The notes below the pieces were generated by a model. That model was given only the letters and a program-made list of their open reading frames with translations, did no database searches and had not been told where the DNA came from. Below are positions 39,796 to 51,680 of a stretch of 64,000 nt of DNA, in pieces. Both the position numbers and the translations under genes were made by a program. The stretch is taken from the NCBI GenBank assembly GCA_947561715.1, contig OX387198.1, positions 14,508,001 to 14,572,000 of the forward strand. Reading direction: 5' to 3'. Each line of letters begins with the position of its first letter. Within the stretch, counting starts at the first letter, position 1. The DNA comes from Ascidia mentula. Lineage: Eukaryota; Chordata; Ascidiacea; Phlebobranchia; Ascidiidae.

Positions 39796-40280
39796 ATGAA
39801 ATCTGCCATCGTATTGCTGTTTCTGGCATTTCTGTGCCTTGCAACGATTCGTGCACAAGACGAAAGCTGCAAAGAGTAAGGCCTTTATATCTCATAAAAT
39901 TTAGACCCGTAATTCTTTACAACAATATTCATCAATCCTTCAACACTTCTGTTTTAACGTTTTTTGACTATTTTAACCATTTTCTGATCTCTTGAGTGGG
40001 ATAACCAGGGTTTGAACTTAAATTGTGTGCGAAGGCGCTGCAACAGATTACATTTGCCAGTCTGTGGAAGTGACGGAAACACCTACGCGAATCTATGTGA
40101 ATTCAACAATGCGAATTGCGAAGCGTAAGTTTTGTTATTCTAGAAAACTTTTTGTTAAATTCTTCGGAACCGCTCACTCCAATATTGTTACTTTTTTGCT
40201 TGTTAAAATACATTTTTTAAGGAAACTTTTGTTGCAGAGGCTTCAGGATGACATCAACCGAAGGCGTATGCCAGAAATAA
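39796..40280 (+). CDS. Secreted Kazal-type protease inhibitor K7 (3 exons, 70 aa)
   Basis: Exons 39796-39875, 40035-40124 and 40238-40280, both introns in phase 2. Signal peptide MKSAIVLLFLAFLCLATIRA; Kazal domain C-KER-C-NRLHLPV-C-GSDGNTYANL-C-EFNNAN-C and STEGVCQK at the end. P1 is Arg, predicting trypsin-like targets. The exon 2 acceptor is chosen as GTGTGCGAAG because the stronger-looking CCAG at 40005-40008 would put a stop in frame. Its pyrimidine tract is weak. AATAAA is at 40387-40392. Confidence 0.8.
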
Positions 40281-41267
40281 ATGAAAAAATCCCGAAAGAA
40301 AAATGTTACTTCGATAAATTTTTTGCAAATTTTGTTGTAAACAATGTTGTACTCTAACGAATCGTTTGCCAATCTTATTTAAGTTTAATAAACTGCATGT
40401 AATCATTATCGTCAGACTTTTTGCCTAAAAATATGCGTGCTTATGGCAGATCTGATACTGGATGAGTGTTAAAATGATCCTTGAGAAAGTCTGTAATTTT
40501 CTTCGCATTCCAATACATATTTAGCGTATAATGAGCAACAGAAAAAAATTAATGTATACCATTTTGTTGCGTTGATGGGTCCAATAGCACATTTCATGAA
40601 AAAAATTTGAAATATTTGACCGTTAACCCCTATTTTCTGATGGGGCCACCTGTGACCCATTGGGCTCTGGAGGGTACACAGTGAAAAAAATTACCTTTCT
40701 AATTTTATTCAAACTAGTAAAGTTACGCATTTCTTTAGTACAGTACAAGTAACAACCTGAATGAAATCGAGGTAATATTTTACTACGTTTGGTCAAACAA
40801 CTAATTTTTGGACCCCCACTACGTGTGATTTTCGTGTTTAGCAGGTTTATATGGGCAGAAAGCTTTGTTTTTCAATATTTTAAACTAAATAACGCCTTAT
40901 TCAGGTCCGTGTTGATGCTACACAAGTTGTAATATATATCAATAAAATTTGAAATAATCTACACAAATAGCTATATTGCCATGCATAAAATAAAAACCTG
41001 ACCCGAAATTGAGACAATAGATGATGAACGTATTATTTCTAGTATCATGTGATGCTGCTATGTAATAATATTCATTGAAAAGCTTAAAAACATGATTCAC
41101 AAAAATTCATCATAGTTGTCACCAATGCCGTATGTCCCATGAAATTATAAGGTGTACCGTTCCTCAAAAATACGTGCTACGAATACCTAACTTTTTTATA
41201 GATAGTTTACAAGGCCTTTGAATCGTTTTTGTTTACATATTTAGATGAAGCTTATAAAGCACTTTTC
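40281..41267. other. K7 3' region and intergenic DNA
   Basis: K7 3' UTR with its polyadenylation signal, then non-coding DNA up to the LINE insertion. No supported gene. Confidence 0.4.
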
Positions 41268-41280
41268 GTATCCTTCCGTT

Positions 41281-41314
<34 letters not shown>

Positions 41315-43525
41315 TGAAAAAGGACGCTAAAGGCGTACAATTGAAGAAAAGGCTAAGCAAGAAGACAAAAAACAATGGTTAAACACAATGGCGAGAAATC
41401 AGCAAAAGAGAGTCAAGTTATTTGGGTATATGCTTCAAGCAGCGTATAGGACCACTTTCTTCTGTAATAATTCGTTTCGCTACAGTATTTTTCACTGGCG
41501 ATGTTTAGTTCTATAGATCTTGTTTTTTGCAACATGTTAACAAATTCTGTTATTGTTGGTTTCCTCTTACCGTATTTGCATCGATAAATCACAAATCTGG
41601 CACAAAGAAGAGCGCAATTTAAAAAGCATTCAAAAATATTGTTATTTTCATGTCTACCAAACAGTAAATGCGCACGAGAAAAATACAAGGGTACACGGAG
41701 TTTAGCGCTTAGCCAACTGCATACATTTTCCCAGTAATGTGCTGCGATAGGACAATTTACAAATAAATGTAAAACCGTTTCCTCGGCATTTTCGCAAAAG
41801 ACACATGAACCTGTTTCTATAAACTTCAGATCTTTTAACTTTTTATTGGTCACAATGGCCCTGAGATTTAGCTTAATTTGAAAACTTAATAATTTAGTTT
41901 CCACTGTAGCTTGCGGTATATTTTTATATATTTGCCTCCAAGGTACTCTGTCATTGACTAAGGATTCCCATACAGCTTGTGCTTTGGGTTGAATTATATT
42001 GGCGGTTTGAAGCCACGAATACAAAGCCTTTGTGCTCTCGCAATGTGTCAGGATATTTTTTAAAACGTCTGTTAGGTTTTTATGTGAAGGCACTGGTCCA
42101 TTGTCCCACTCCTCGGGCATGCATGCTATAAGCTTGAGAAACTTAGTGAAATCTGTTGTACTTGGGTCAAGACTAAATTTTGTAGTAAGTGCATCATATT
42201 TCAAATATTCCCCATTGTGGTCTAGTAGGTCGTTGTGGGCCATTACTCCCGCGTCTATAAATTTTTCGAAATAAAAGGGTTTACTGCGTTTTTTTAATGC
42301 TCTGTTGAGCCAGAGAGGTCTGTTGCATGCGTGGTCGGGATTTTTGCTCAGGATTGATTTCGCAATGTTTATGTTACAACGGAGGGTTCTCAATGGGATG
42401 ATGCTCCTCAAGATTGTACTTGATGGGCCGACCGTCGCGTTTAAAAGTGTCTCCAATCTGTTTGGGTGTAAGAATGGAGTTTGAAGACCCGTTATATTTT
42501 TTGTTTCCTCGCAAAATAATTCCCTGAGCGCTTTAAATTTTAGAGCCAACATATAGTTCTCAATATGTATCATGCCCGCCCCACCGTTATCCAAACTTTT
42601 ACACAGGTTCACTCTTTTAATTCGTTCCCAAGATGAGCCCCATATAAATTTAAATAAGGCTCGGTCGATTTTACAAATGCACTTTTTTGGGATGATCACT
42701 GGTAGGACGCACAGTTTATATGTCAATAGAGGTATAATGAGACTCTTAGCTATTGTTATTTTGCCGAGAAGGGTTAATCCTCTGGACGCCCAAAGGTTCA
42801 TTACTATGTTCGCTTTTTTTAGTGCCGGAGAAAAGTTTAGTTCGATAAGTTCCTCATCTTTGTATTTTGTGAGTGGTATTATAACCCCAAGGTACTTGAT
42901 AGATTCCGAGGGCCATTGAAGACCATCCTTTTGAAATGGTTTGTGATGGTTTGAGCGATTTGGACCTATGAAAAAGGCACAGGACTTTTCCATATTTACT
43001 TTGCAACCTGTCATTTCGCCGAACTCCTCTAAAATTTGAAAGATTTTGGTGAAATCCGCATCAGAACCTTTAGTAAAAACGAGTGTATCATCCGCAAATA
43101 AGGATGTTTTGTATTCTTTGTCGTTTAGTCGTATGCCTTCAAAATCACCCTGTCTAAGCGCAGTTGCTAGGCATTCGATGCAGAGCACGAATAACGTTGG
43201 GGAGAGTGGGTCTCCCTGTCTGACGCCACGTTCTATGTCAAAAGATTCTGAGAGAAAGTTGCTATTGGTGACTCTCGCAGAGGCATTTTGGTAAAAGCAT
43301 TTAATGAGATTGACAAATCTGACTCCGAACCCGAACGCAGAGAGAGTTGCATAGATAAATTCCCACCTTAAAGTGTCAAAGGCTTTATAAATATCTAAAG
43401 ACAGTACTGCCCCAGGAACGCGGTAATGGTCCGTACTGTCAATCATGTCGAACAGCAACCGGATATTTGTTCCTATATAGCGGTGTGGAAGAAAGCCGTT
43501 TTGGTCGTTGGGTATCCTTCCGTTG
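41268..43525 (-). mobile_element. 5'-truncated L1/Tx1-type LINE with poly(A) tail and 14-bp target duplication
   Basis: GTATCCTTCCGTTG occurs at 41268-41281 and at 43512-43525. Between them, on the minus strand, an open frame runs from about 43509 to 41413 without a stop and is followed by a tail of 31 A (plus-strand T run 41282-41312). The protein starts inside the reverse transcriptase: GFLPHRYIGTNIRLL, LSLDIYKAFDTLRWEF, RGVRQGDPLSPTLFVL, and FADD as the catalytic Asp pair. It ends with a zinc-binding module CVFC...HLFVNC. The endonuclease and any ORF1 are missing, so truncation occurred at integration. The open frame and long tail suggest a recent event. Confidence 0.9.
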
Positions 43526-46023
43526 TGCTTGCTGTGTCAATCAAAAAATCGCTATAGCGACATCTACCGGCTTTAAAATTTTATGTAGATCCAGGACAAA
43601 GAGGGGACTCTGGGCTTTAAAGGTAAAAAAACTGAAAAAGCAGAAACCTTTCTTGTATGGGTCTTTAAAGTCATGGGGTCACTGGTGACTGCGAACTAAA
43701 ATCCTCTTGTATTAGCAGTCATTTGCTGCTATCCTTTGCAATTTCTCGCTTCAGTACTTTTGGACGTAATTTTCTCCCAAAAGTGCATTGCTTGCTGAAA
43801 GATTTGGTCGCTATTTGTGCTTCGACTGTCTCTTGCTGACGCAGCGTTCAAAAATGTTGGTATATCCGATATATGCACTGAAGGGAAAATATACAAAGAA
43901 TGTTTGGGTTTAGGATTCCACAATATTTGTGCACGTTTAGGAAAACCGACCTTTGTATGTGGATGCTGCCAGTATGTAATTCACACAAAACGCATGTCAA
44001 ATTTGGGTCTAATTTTGACTATTTTACGTTATAATGTCAATTTTACATTGCGGCCCGACCAAATAGGGATTTTAGTGTTTAGTAATCTGTACCAGGGAAA
44101 AATAGCAGAAAAGGCCTTAATAAACGGGATTGACACCCCTTGTAACCAATAAATTAACGTAATATTCTGTAGTTGAACGCCCGGGAACGAGAAAAGCATT
44201 ACTAGGGTCAAAATGTTCAGAAGTCGGGAGTTGGGCTTGACTGATATAATAAAATAATAGTAAGCCCGACAACAACATGTGTTGCTTACTTGTACGAGGA
44301 TAAATAAAGGCAAAATATGTTGACAAAGTCAATTTTGTCAAACCAAGTTGTTGGGTCAGTAAAAGCAAACCCTATTCGGCGAAGCGAACGCTACTTACTA
44401 ATGCTTAGCCAGATTGTTGTTCGCATTGTTACTTATAAATTATTTACTTCGGTTTGGAAGTTCTACAATTTCGTCAAAATGGCAAAACCGCACAACATAG
44501 AAATCTTAATTTGTTTTTTTGACTGGTGGGGTTTTTTTGACGTCCGACTCTTGAAGGACATGTCTTGAATATTCAAACCGCGTCCGGGGGCAATCGGTAA
44601 AAGGTGCCGGAATGTCTGTAGTTTTAAAGATGGCATGATCGGCTGAGAATTAGCGTATCATTCCTTAGTTGCGCCCTTGACCATACATTAGAGGTCATCG
44701 GCGATACCACGAACAATTGATGTAACGGCCATTTTTAATTTTGGGATTTTGAATTTGTCAACTTCACTGGCATAACTTTGTCCGAAATTTAGCAGTGACA
44801 AATATGGTATATGGTATACGGTATACCTCTTCAATGGTAACTATATGTGTACGTTGGTCCATTTACAGGGTTACAAAACAGAAATTTTGTTCCAGTATTG
44901 CCTAATGATAACTTTGTTGCAAGCTAATTGATAAAACTGTATCCCAAAAGCATTATGTAAAGCGACTGAAAGTGTTTGTAGGAAACAAAGTACACAATGG
45001 CGTATATCGCAATCAATTGCCACATCTTGTCAAACAAATTTCAAACATATAGTGCTAATATCAACACGCTGCGACAAAAATCGTACGACGAAATGCCTTG
45101 ATTGGGAAATATTTGTGCGTTTTGTGTGGAAAGCATACCAACAAATCAAATTTTTTTAAAATTCCAATTGAAACACCAACAGTTAAAACACTGGTTTTGT
45201 TACCAGATTTGTAAAATATCATCCCCACGATGTGTCCATATTTTAAAGTGGGTGTCTTGGAAAATATTGTAGACCTGCAAACGTCCGCTCAAGATTGGAC
45301 GCAACCATACTATTGGACATCCATCTATTAGGCTTTCAAAGTTGCTCAAATTTGTCCTTATCGAATTCAACACGGCACATTACATGTGTCGACGATCGGC
45401 CAACGCAAAGCTAAAACGATGCTGACCAACGGGAACCCAACTAAGTTTGCATTACATACAGTTGTTTTTTGTACAGTGATGAGTCAGACAGAGCAAGCTG
45501 TGTACAAAGTTCGTGTAAATCGGTTTGCTTGGTCATCAAAGGGCGAGGTAAACAATATTTGCTTCCTGTGGTTAATGCTTCACCAGCATGTTGTCCAGCA
45601 GATAACGTTGCTGGGGGTACGATAAAAAGGGGCAACTGGACTGCAAAGCTTTTAAATTGCAATAGGCAGTAAAAGTGGTAGGAGGTAGGTGATAAGGCAT
45701 GATATAATTTGAAGGAATATTACGTAAAGCATAAAATTTAAATAAGATGTTACTAATGGATGGCAGAATATTTTTATTACGATACAAGTGCGGATCAACT
45801 TATTTGAGAGATAAATTGATTGCGCAAATTATCAATACAGAACTGAATCCCCATAATATATGACAAAAATGATGTTTTTAATAATTTACAACCTGCTTGA
45901 TTGAATTTTTCATGTTTGTAAATTGTGGTAAATTTTTTACTTAATTCCAACTATGCTCATTACAGAAATATTAATACAACGTCAAAGCTCGACTCTCTTA
46001 GATCACATTTCAAGTCAATAACA
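43526..46023. other. 2.5 kb without a firm gene
   Basis: A plus frame at 43817-44152 has a Cys-rich stretch (CTEGKIYKEC...CARL...VCGCC) after a possible acceptor TGACGCAG, but no partner exon was found. About 45550-45675 is homologous to 48980-49095 and belongs to the duplicated unit that carries K8 and K9. Confidence 0.4.
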
Positions 46024-46437
46024 ATGAAGCTTTTCATCGGGATAATGATCGTTGGACTCATTTGCTCCACAACTGTGCAGGCCATACCTGTTCCGGATTG
46101 CAGTCCGTAAGTTCTATAATTCTATTGTATTATGTACGGTAAAACAATTTATTGTTTTCCAGGATCTGCCCATTCATCTATATGCCAGTGTGCACCAACC
46201 TTGGCGAAACTTTTTCAAACCAGTGTGCATTTGATTACCATGTGTGCTCTTCAAGAATGTAAGAGACAAACAGCCCATAACATAGGCATCATTGGTGATG
46301 TTTGCATTAAGATTTTTCGATATACATGATGACCACGTCTGGTCCAACTCATTGTGAATGTGTATAAGAATAACACACTTCTATTTTACAGACGGATTGC
46401 AATGTTTGTTGTACACGATGGACCCTGTGCCAAGTGA
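46024..46437 (+). CDS. Secreted Kazal-type protease inhibitor K8 (3 exons, 74 aa)
   Basis: Exons 46024-46106, 46163-46258 and 46392-46437, both introns in phase 2. Signal peptide MKLFIGIMIVGLICSTTVQA; Kazal domain C-SPI-C-PFIYMPV-C-TNLGETFSNQ-C-AFDYHV-C and HDGPCAK at the end. P1 is Phe, pointing to chymotrypsin-like targets. The usual GxDGxTY turn is changed to TNLGETF, keeping the spacing of 10. AATAAA is at 46440-46445, directly after the stop. It is a tandem duplicate of K9. Confidence 0.85.
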
Positions 46438-46445
46438 TAAATAAA

Positions 46446-48224
46446 GGGAGAGACAGGAGTTTTAATTGCAGTTATATGTGCTTTTCGATTGCTTAAATGT
46501 GTGATTAATTAATAATTTGTGATCAATTAATAATGACGTCAATAAATTTTTTCAAGATGCAATGTTAAACACTTTGTGACGATTTTGTTTCTTGTATACT
46601 GTGACTTACCAAGAGATAGGTAAATTGATCAACACAAGTTATGGAGCATTTTAAATCAGACAGAAAGCATTTAAAGTTGTTTTTTTTCTCAATGTTTTCT
46701 AAATAAAGGAAAACTATTTTGTGTTGGATTCGAGCGCTGACTTGGGACATTATATTGTACTGAATATATTGTAGAAGTAATTCTGAAATCCAATATATAT
46801 GGCAAATTTAAATAAGACAAAATCCTTGCTATCGAAAATCTAGTAAAATCACCTTCCGTTTTACGCGGTAGTGGGCGCTGGAGATCAGTCCGTGTTTACA
46901 AATGTAGGCTAGTGTTTTCGTCAAAATGGAGTAAAAATATGTGTGTGAATCTTCATGTAACTTAAATACGTCTGTAGTAGCTGAAGTTTGAGTAGGATTG
47001 GAAAGGACAGTCAAGTATTGCCGAGGGACCAGAAGTGTTAGTGGGCATTAAATTTCTATCTATTTATGTGTTAATAACGTAAGGAATTATCAATACTAAT
47101 ATTTGGACACTGCAACCCCCAAAGAAACATTTCCAACAATATAGTTTTAGTAGCCGACTAGTGTTTGTACTTTAAAATAAATTTACAGACGAAAAAATGA
47201 CTTGCATTACGATAAGAAAAAAACAACTGCAGAACATTCAAATTCTTGTCAAGATCTCCACGTGGAAGGTTCACATTCGCATAGCGTAGATGACATATCC
47301 TCATCAACATATTCAGATATTTAGCATGTTCATTGTAAATTACAAACACACATTATTATATAATTGTATACAATCTCTTTGAAGCAAGTAAATTCATCAG
47401 CTTCAAATTTACTGGCTGTTGCAACTTATAGCCTTTCTAATCCGGATTGTATTCTGTACACGAACCTGGCTAAGCAGGTTAACATTGGAACGCATGAATT
47501 TTGTAAATTGGGACAATCCTGTACACAACGGTTATTTGGCCATCCTATGTATAAATAACGATTTTTTTGGTCATTCTGTAAAAACGATATTTGTAGGCTA
47601 CCGTGCTTGCATTGTTTGTTACTATGTTGGCCCATTATAAATAGTTTTGTCAGTGGTGCGTTTTGAACCCAACTCCGTTAATCTTTGTATCTTGGTGGAA
47701 CCATCGCATGTACTGTACGATCCAGATTTGTATTTGTTTACTTTCATCAGCAATTATCAAGACCTTATGTGTTTAGATTATCAAATATCGAATCAACAAC
47801 CTCATGCAACTTTCGCTGACCATTGCAACATAGCGGCTTTATAGTCAAGCTGCGTATTTAAAATCTCCCCTCAAAAACTTTATGACAACATGCTGGCTAA
47901 GCTTTAACCAGAAGACAAATATTGTTCGCTTCGTCCCTTGCTGATCAAACATTAGACTGCCACGAACTTTACTGTGAACACAATCTGCCCAGTCTGACTC
48001 ATCCCTTCACAGCAAAACAACTGTATTTATATTACAGCTGTTCGACATTTTTGAGTCTATTGCTTATACAAGATTGTATAATTGTTTTATAATGTGTATT
48101 TGTAATTCACAAAGAACGTGCTAATTAGTGTATCTGGGTTTGTTGAATTTTCACCTGTTTGTAACTTGTGATAAACATCTCACTCCAATCTGTGCTCACT
48201 AGGAAAAATAGTAGCACATTGACT
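46446..48224. other. Intergenic DNA of duplication unit 1
   Basis: No gene. Homologous to 49930-51400 of unit 2. CCTTATGTGTTT at 47764-47775 is the single-copy (empty) counterpart of the direct repeats that flank the 50.9-kb insertion. Confidence 0.55.
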
Positions 48225-48500
48225 TTGCATTCTCTACCTTGCGATCCGTAAGTTTCCTAGCTTTAGTGTAGTATGTAGAGTATAACAAATTATGGTTTTC
48301 CATGATCTAACCGATGTCGTATAGTTTAGTGTGCACCAACCTTGGTGAATCTTTTTCAAACCAGTGTGCATTTGATTGCCATGTGTGTTCCTCAAAAATG
48401 TAAGAGACAAACAGTTGATAACGTATAGACCTCATTGGTGATGTTTGCAATAAGATATTACGAGACTTCTATTTTACAGACGGAAGTACAAAACCTAGTG
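48225..48500 (+). pseudogene. Degenerate Kazal gene after K8
   Basis: Retains the end of a signal exon (TGCGATCCGTAAG), a loop-exon remnant with GTGTGCACCAACCTTGG and CATTTGATTGCCATGTGTG, and ATTTTACAGACGG of a tail exon. The loop segment between C1 and C3 is gone and the frame is broken. A sister copy lies at 51.4 kb. Confidence 0.7.
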
Positions 48501-49506
48501 ATAATTTCGCATCTAAATATAAAGCACTACTTCATTCACATGAGTTAGTTGTACAACAGCTCATCGTCACGATACGCACCTGAATGTGTGTTTGCTGTAC
48601 AAGAACTGACAATGTCCGTAGGGTAATATATATTTTCCGTTTTAGCTAACCAGGCTGATGCTGTTTTTAGCAAGTGTTGTGTGATGTAAATTGTGAATCA
48701 GACGATGACCTTTTTTGTTCTCCTTGTAAAGATTTTGCTGCTGGAAAAACGGGTACATAACGATTACTAACTTATTTTATAAAACCAACCAACGCTGACC
48801 GCAAAGTCACTTTTGGAATATTATTAATGTCACAACGATAGAAGCAGTCACAAACGATGCCAGGTTAAAAGGTTTATTGCAATGAAAAATCAAATAAAAG
48901 CAACAGCAACTGGTGCTGTTTTGCTGCACAGGGATTAGAAAGCTGTGGACACAGCATTTCGTATAAATCAATTGTTGTATCAGCAAAAGTCAAAGCAACC
49001 AATATTTGCCTATCAGTTAATGTTTGGCCACGTTCTTGTCTAGGTTGTACAAAAGGACCCGGACCTGCAAGTCACAAGTTGCAACAGGCAGCAAAAATTG
49101 TCAGCTGATGAAGTTACTTGATTCGATATTTTAAACGCATATTGCTGACTGTGAAATATCTGTTGTTGATTAGATACTCTTGATGTGTGACAAAATAGTT
49201 TAAAATTAAAAAGCACGTAAGGTTTTTGGAGTTAAATGGATTTAGTAGTTAGGCTTCTAATCACTTTGCCTTCAGTCCAAATTATAATTCCACAATTAGG
49301 CTATGTGATCAATAAGATTGTACAAATGTTTTGTAATGTGTATTAGTAATTCACAATGAACATGGTAATTATCTGCATTTGTTAATTGTTTCCTGGTTGC
49401 AAGTTTTGGTGAATTTTTTATTCACGTTTCCACTCTGTCCACTAGGAAAATAAGCAGATCATCGAACTTCTTCGACTAAATTAGATCACATTTTAAGTCA
49501 ATAAAA
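48501..49506. other. Intergenic DNA before K9
   Basis: Contains the start of duplication unit 2 (from about 48980). No coding sequence. Confidence 0.45.
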
Positions 49507-49920
49507 ATGAAGCTTTTCATCGGGATAATGATCGTTGCACTCATTTGCTCCACAACTGTGCAGGCCAAACCTGTTCTGGATTGCAGTCCGTAAGTTCTAT
49601 AATTCTATTGTATTATGTACGATATGACAATTTCTTGTTTTCCAGGATCTGCCCAGCTATCCTTGCCCCAGTGTGCACCAACCTTGGCACAACTTTTTCA
49701 AACCGGTGTGCATTTGATTACCATGTGTGCTCTTCAAGAATGTAAGAGACAAACAGTCGGCAACATAGGCCTCATTGGTGATGTTTGTATTAAGATATTA
49801 CGATATACGTGATGGCTATGTCTTGTTCAAGTGATTGTGAATGTGTTCAAGAATAACACACTTATATTTTACAGACGAATTGCAATGTTTGTTCTACACG
49901 ATGGACCCTGTATCCAGTGA
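49507..49920 (+). CDS. Secreted Kazal-type protease inhibitor K9 (3 exons, 74 aa)
   Basis: Exons 49507-49589, 49646-49741 and 49875-49920, both introns in phase 2. Its signal peptide differs from K8 by one residue. Kazal domain C-SPI-C-PAILAPV-C-TNLGTTFSNR-C-AFDYHV-C and HDGPCIQ at the end. P1 is Ala, suggesting elastase-like targets. Within the loop exon all differences from K8 change amino acids (five codons), while the introns are nearly the same. AATAAA is at 49923-49928. Confidence 0.85.
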
Positions 49921-49928
49921 TAAATAAA

Positions 49929-51420
49929 GGGAGAGACATGAGTTTTAATTGCAGTTGTGTGTGGTTTTCGATTGCTTAAATGTGTGCATAATTAATAATT
50001 TGTGTTCAATTAATAACGACGTCAATAAATATTTCCAAGATGCAATGTTAAACATTTTGTGACGATTTTATTTGTTGTATACTGTGGCTTACCAAGTGAT
50101 AGGTAAATGGATCAACACAAGTTATGGAGCATTCAAATCAGGCAGAAAGCATTTAAAATTGTTTTTTTTTTCTCAATGTGTTCTAAATAAACGAAAAACT
50201 GTTTTGTGTTGGTTTCGAGCGCTGACTTAGGACGTTATATTGTACTGATAACCCAAAGTATTTCTGAAATCCAACATATTAAAAAATACATTTCCGGCGA
50301 TGTAGTTTTAGTAGCCGACTAGTGTGTGTACTTTAGAACATATTTACCGACCACAAAGTTAGCAGAAGAAGTTCGATGTGCTGCTTATTTTCCTGTAGTG
50401 GTCAGAGTTGAAATGGAAGCGAGAAATTTACCTAAACTTACAAACAAGAAATAATTTAACATATCCAGATATTTAGCATGTTCCTTGTAAATTACAAACA
50501 CCCATCATTTTACAATTGTACACAATTTGTTCAAAAAACAAGTAACTTCATCAGCTTCAAATTTTCCTGGCTGTTGCAACTTAGCCTTTCTGATCCAGAT
50601 GCCATTATATTCTGTACACGAACCTGGCCAAGCAGGATAACGTTGGAACGCATGAATTTTGTAAATTAGAACCATCCCTGTATACACAACGATTATTTGG
50701 CCACCCTAAGTATAAAACGATACTGGTAGGCCACTGTGCTTAGATTGTTTGTTACTATGTTGGCCCATCATATATAGTGTTGTCAGTGGTGCAATGTGAA
50801 CCCAATGCCGTGAATGTTATTATCTTGGTAAAACCATCGCATGTATTGTACGATCCAGGCTTGTATTTTTTTAAATATACTTTCTTTCATCAGCAATTAT
50901 CAAGACCTTATGTGTTTAACATTGTCATGTTTAAAAGAAAACGTTTCGGCAAAAACTTATGCCATCATCAGTTTGAAAACTTGACATGACAATGTTAATA
51001 ACAATATGGGCCAGTCTCTTTATACTCAAAATTATGAGTAAATCCGTGATTTGTGTTCCTTATGTGTTTGGATTATCAAATATCGAATCAACTACCTCAT
51101 GCAACTTTTGCTGCCCATTGCAACTTAGGGGCTTTATAGTCAAGCTGCATATTTATAATCTCCCCTCAAAAACATCATGTGGACAACATGCTGGCTAAGC
51201 ATTAACCAGAAGACAAATATTGTTCGCTTCGTCCTTTGCTGATCAAGCATTATAGACTGCAACGAACTTTACTGTGAACACAGTCTGCCTAGTCTGACTC
51301 ATCCCTTCCCAACAAAACAACTGTATTTATATTACAGCTGTTCGACATTATAAAAGATTGTATAATTGTTTTATAATGTGTATTTGTAATTCACAAAGAA
51401 CGTGCTAATTAGGCTATCTA
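49929..51420. other. Intergenic DNA of duplication unit 2
   Basis: Homologous to 46446-48224, with a 140-bp insertion at 50918-51057. No gene seen. Confidence 0.5.
50918..51057 (-). mobile_element. 140-bp insertion with hammerhead-like hairpin, 12-bp target duplication and known empty site
   Basis: CCTTATGTGTTT flanks it at 50906-50917 and 51058-51069, and occurs once at the matching place of unit 1 (47764-47775), so the insertion came after the unit duplication. On the minus strand a 5' unique part is followed by AACATTGTCATGT, CTGATGA, a GGC/GCC stem II, GAA, and ACATGACAATGTT, which pairs with the first arm and ends exactly at the direct repeat. An extra T after CTGATGA and no obvious stem III make it a degenerate or variant hammerhead. 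Confidence 0.7.
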
Positions 51421-51680
51421 AGTTTCCTAGCTTTAGTGTAGTATGTAGAGTATAACAAATTATGGTTTTCCATGATCTAACCGATGTCGTATAGTTCAGT
51501 GTGCACCAACCTTGGTCAAACATTTTCAAAACAGTGTGCATTTTACTGCCATGAGTGTTCCTCAAAAATGTAAGAGACAAACAGTTGATAACGTATAGAC
51601 CTCATTGGTGATGTTTGCAATAAGATATTACGAGACTTCTATTTTACAGACGAAAGTACAAAACCTAGTGGTAATTTCGC
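51421..51680 (+). pseudogene. Degenerate Kazal gene after K9
   Basis: Nearly identical to the remnant at 48.2 kb, with the same lost loop segment and GTGTGCACCAACCTTGG. Both were broken before the unit duplicated, since they share the same defects. Confidence 0.7.

Noticed and set aside
40005-40034. CCAG acceptor for K7 exon 2
   Set aside because: With exon 1 in phase 2 it gives an immediate in-frame TGA; the downstream GCGAAG acceptor keeps the frame and the Kazal spacing.
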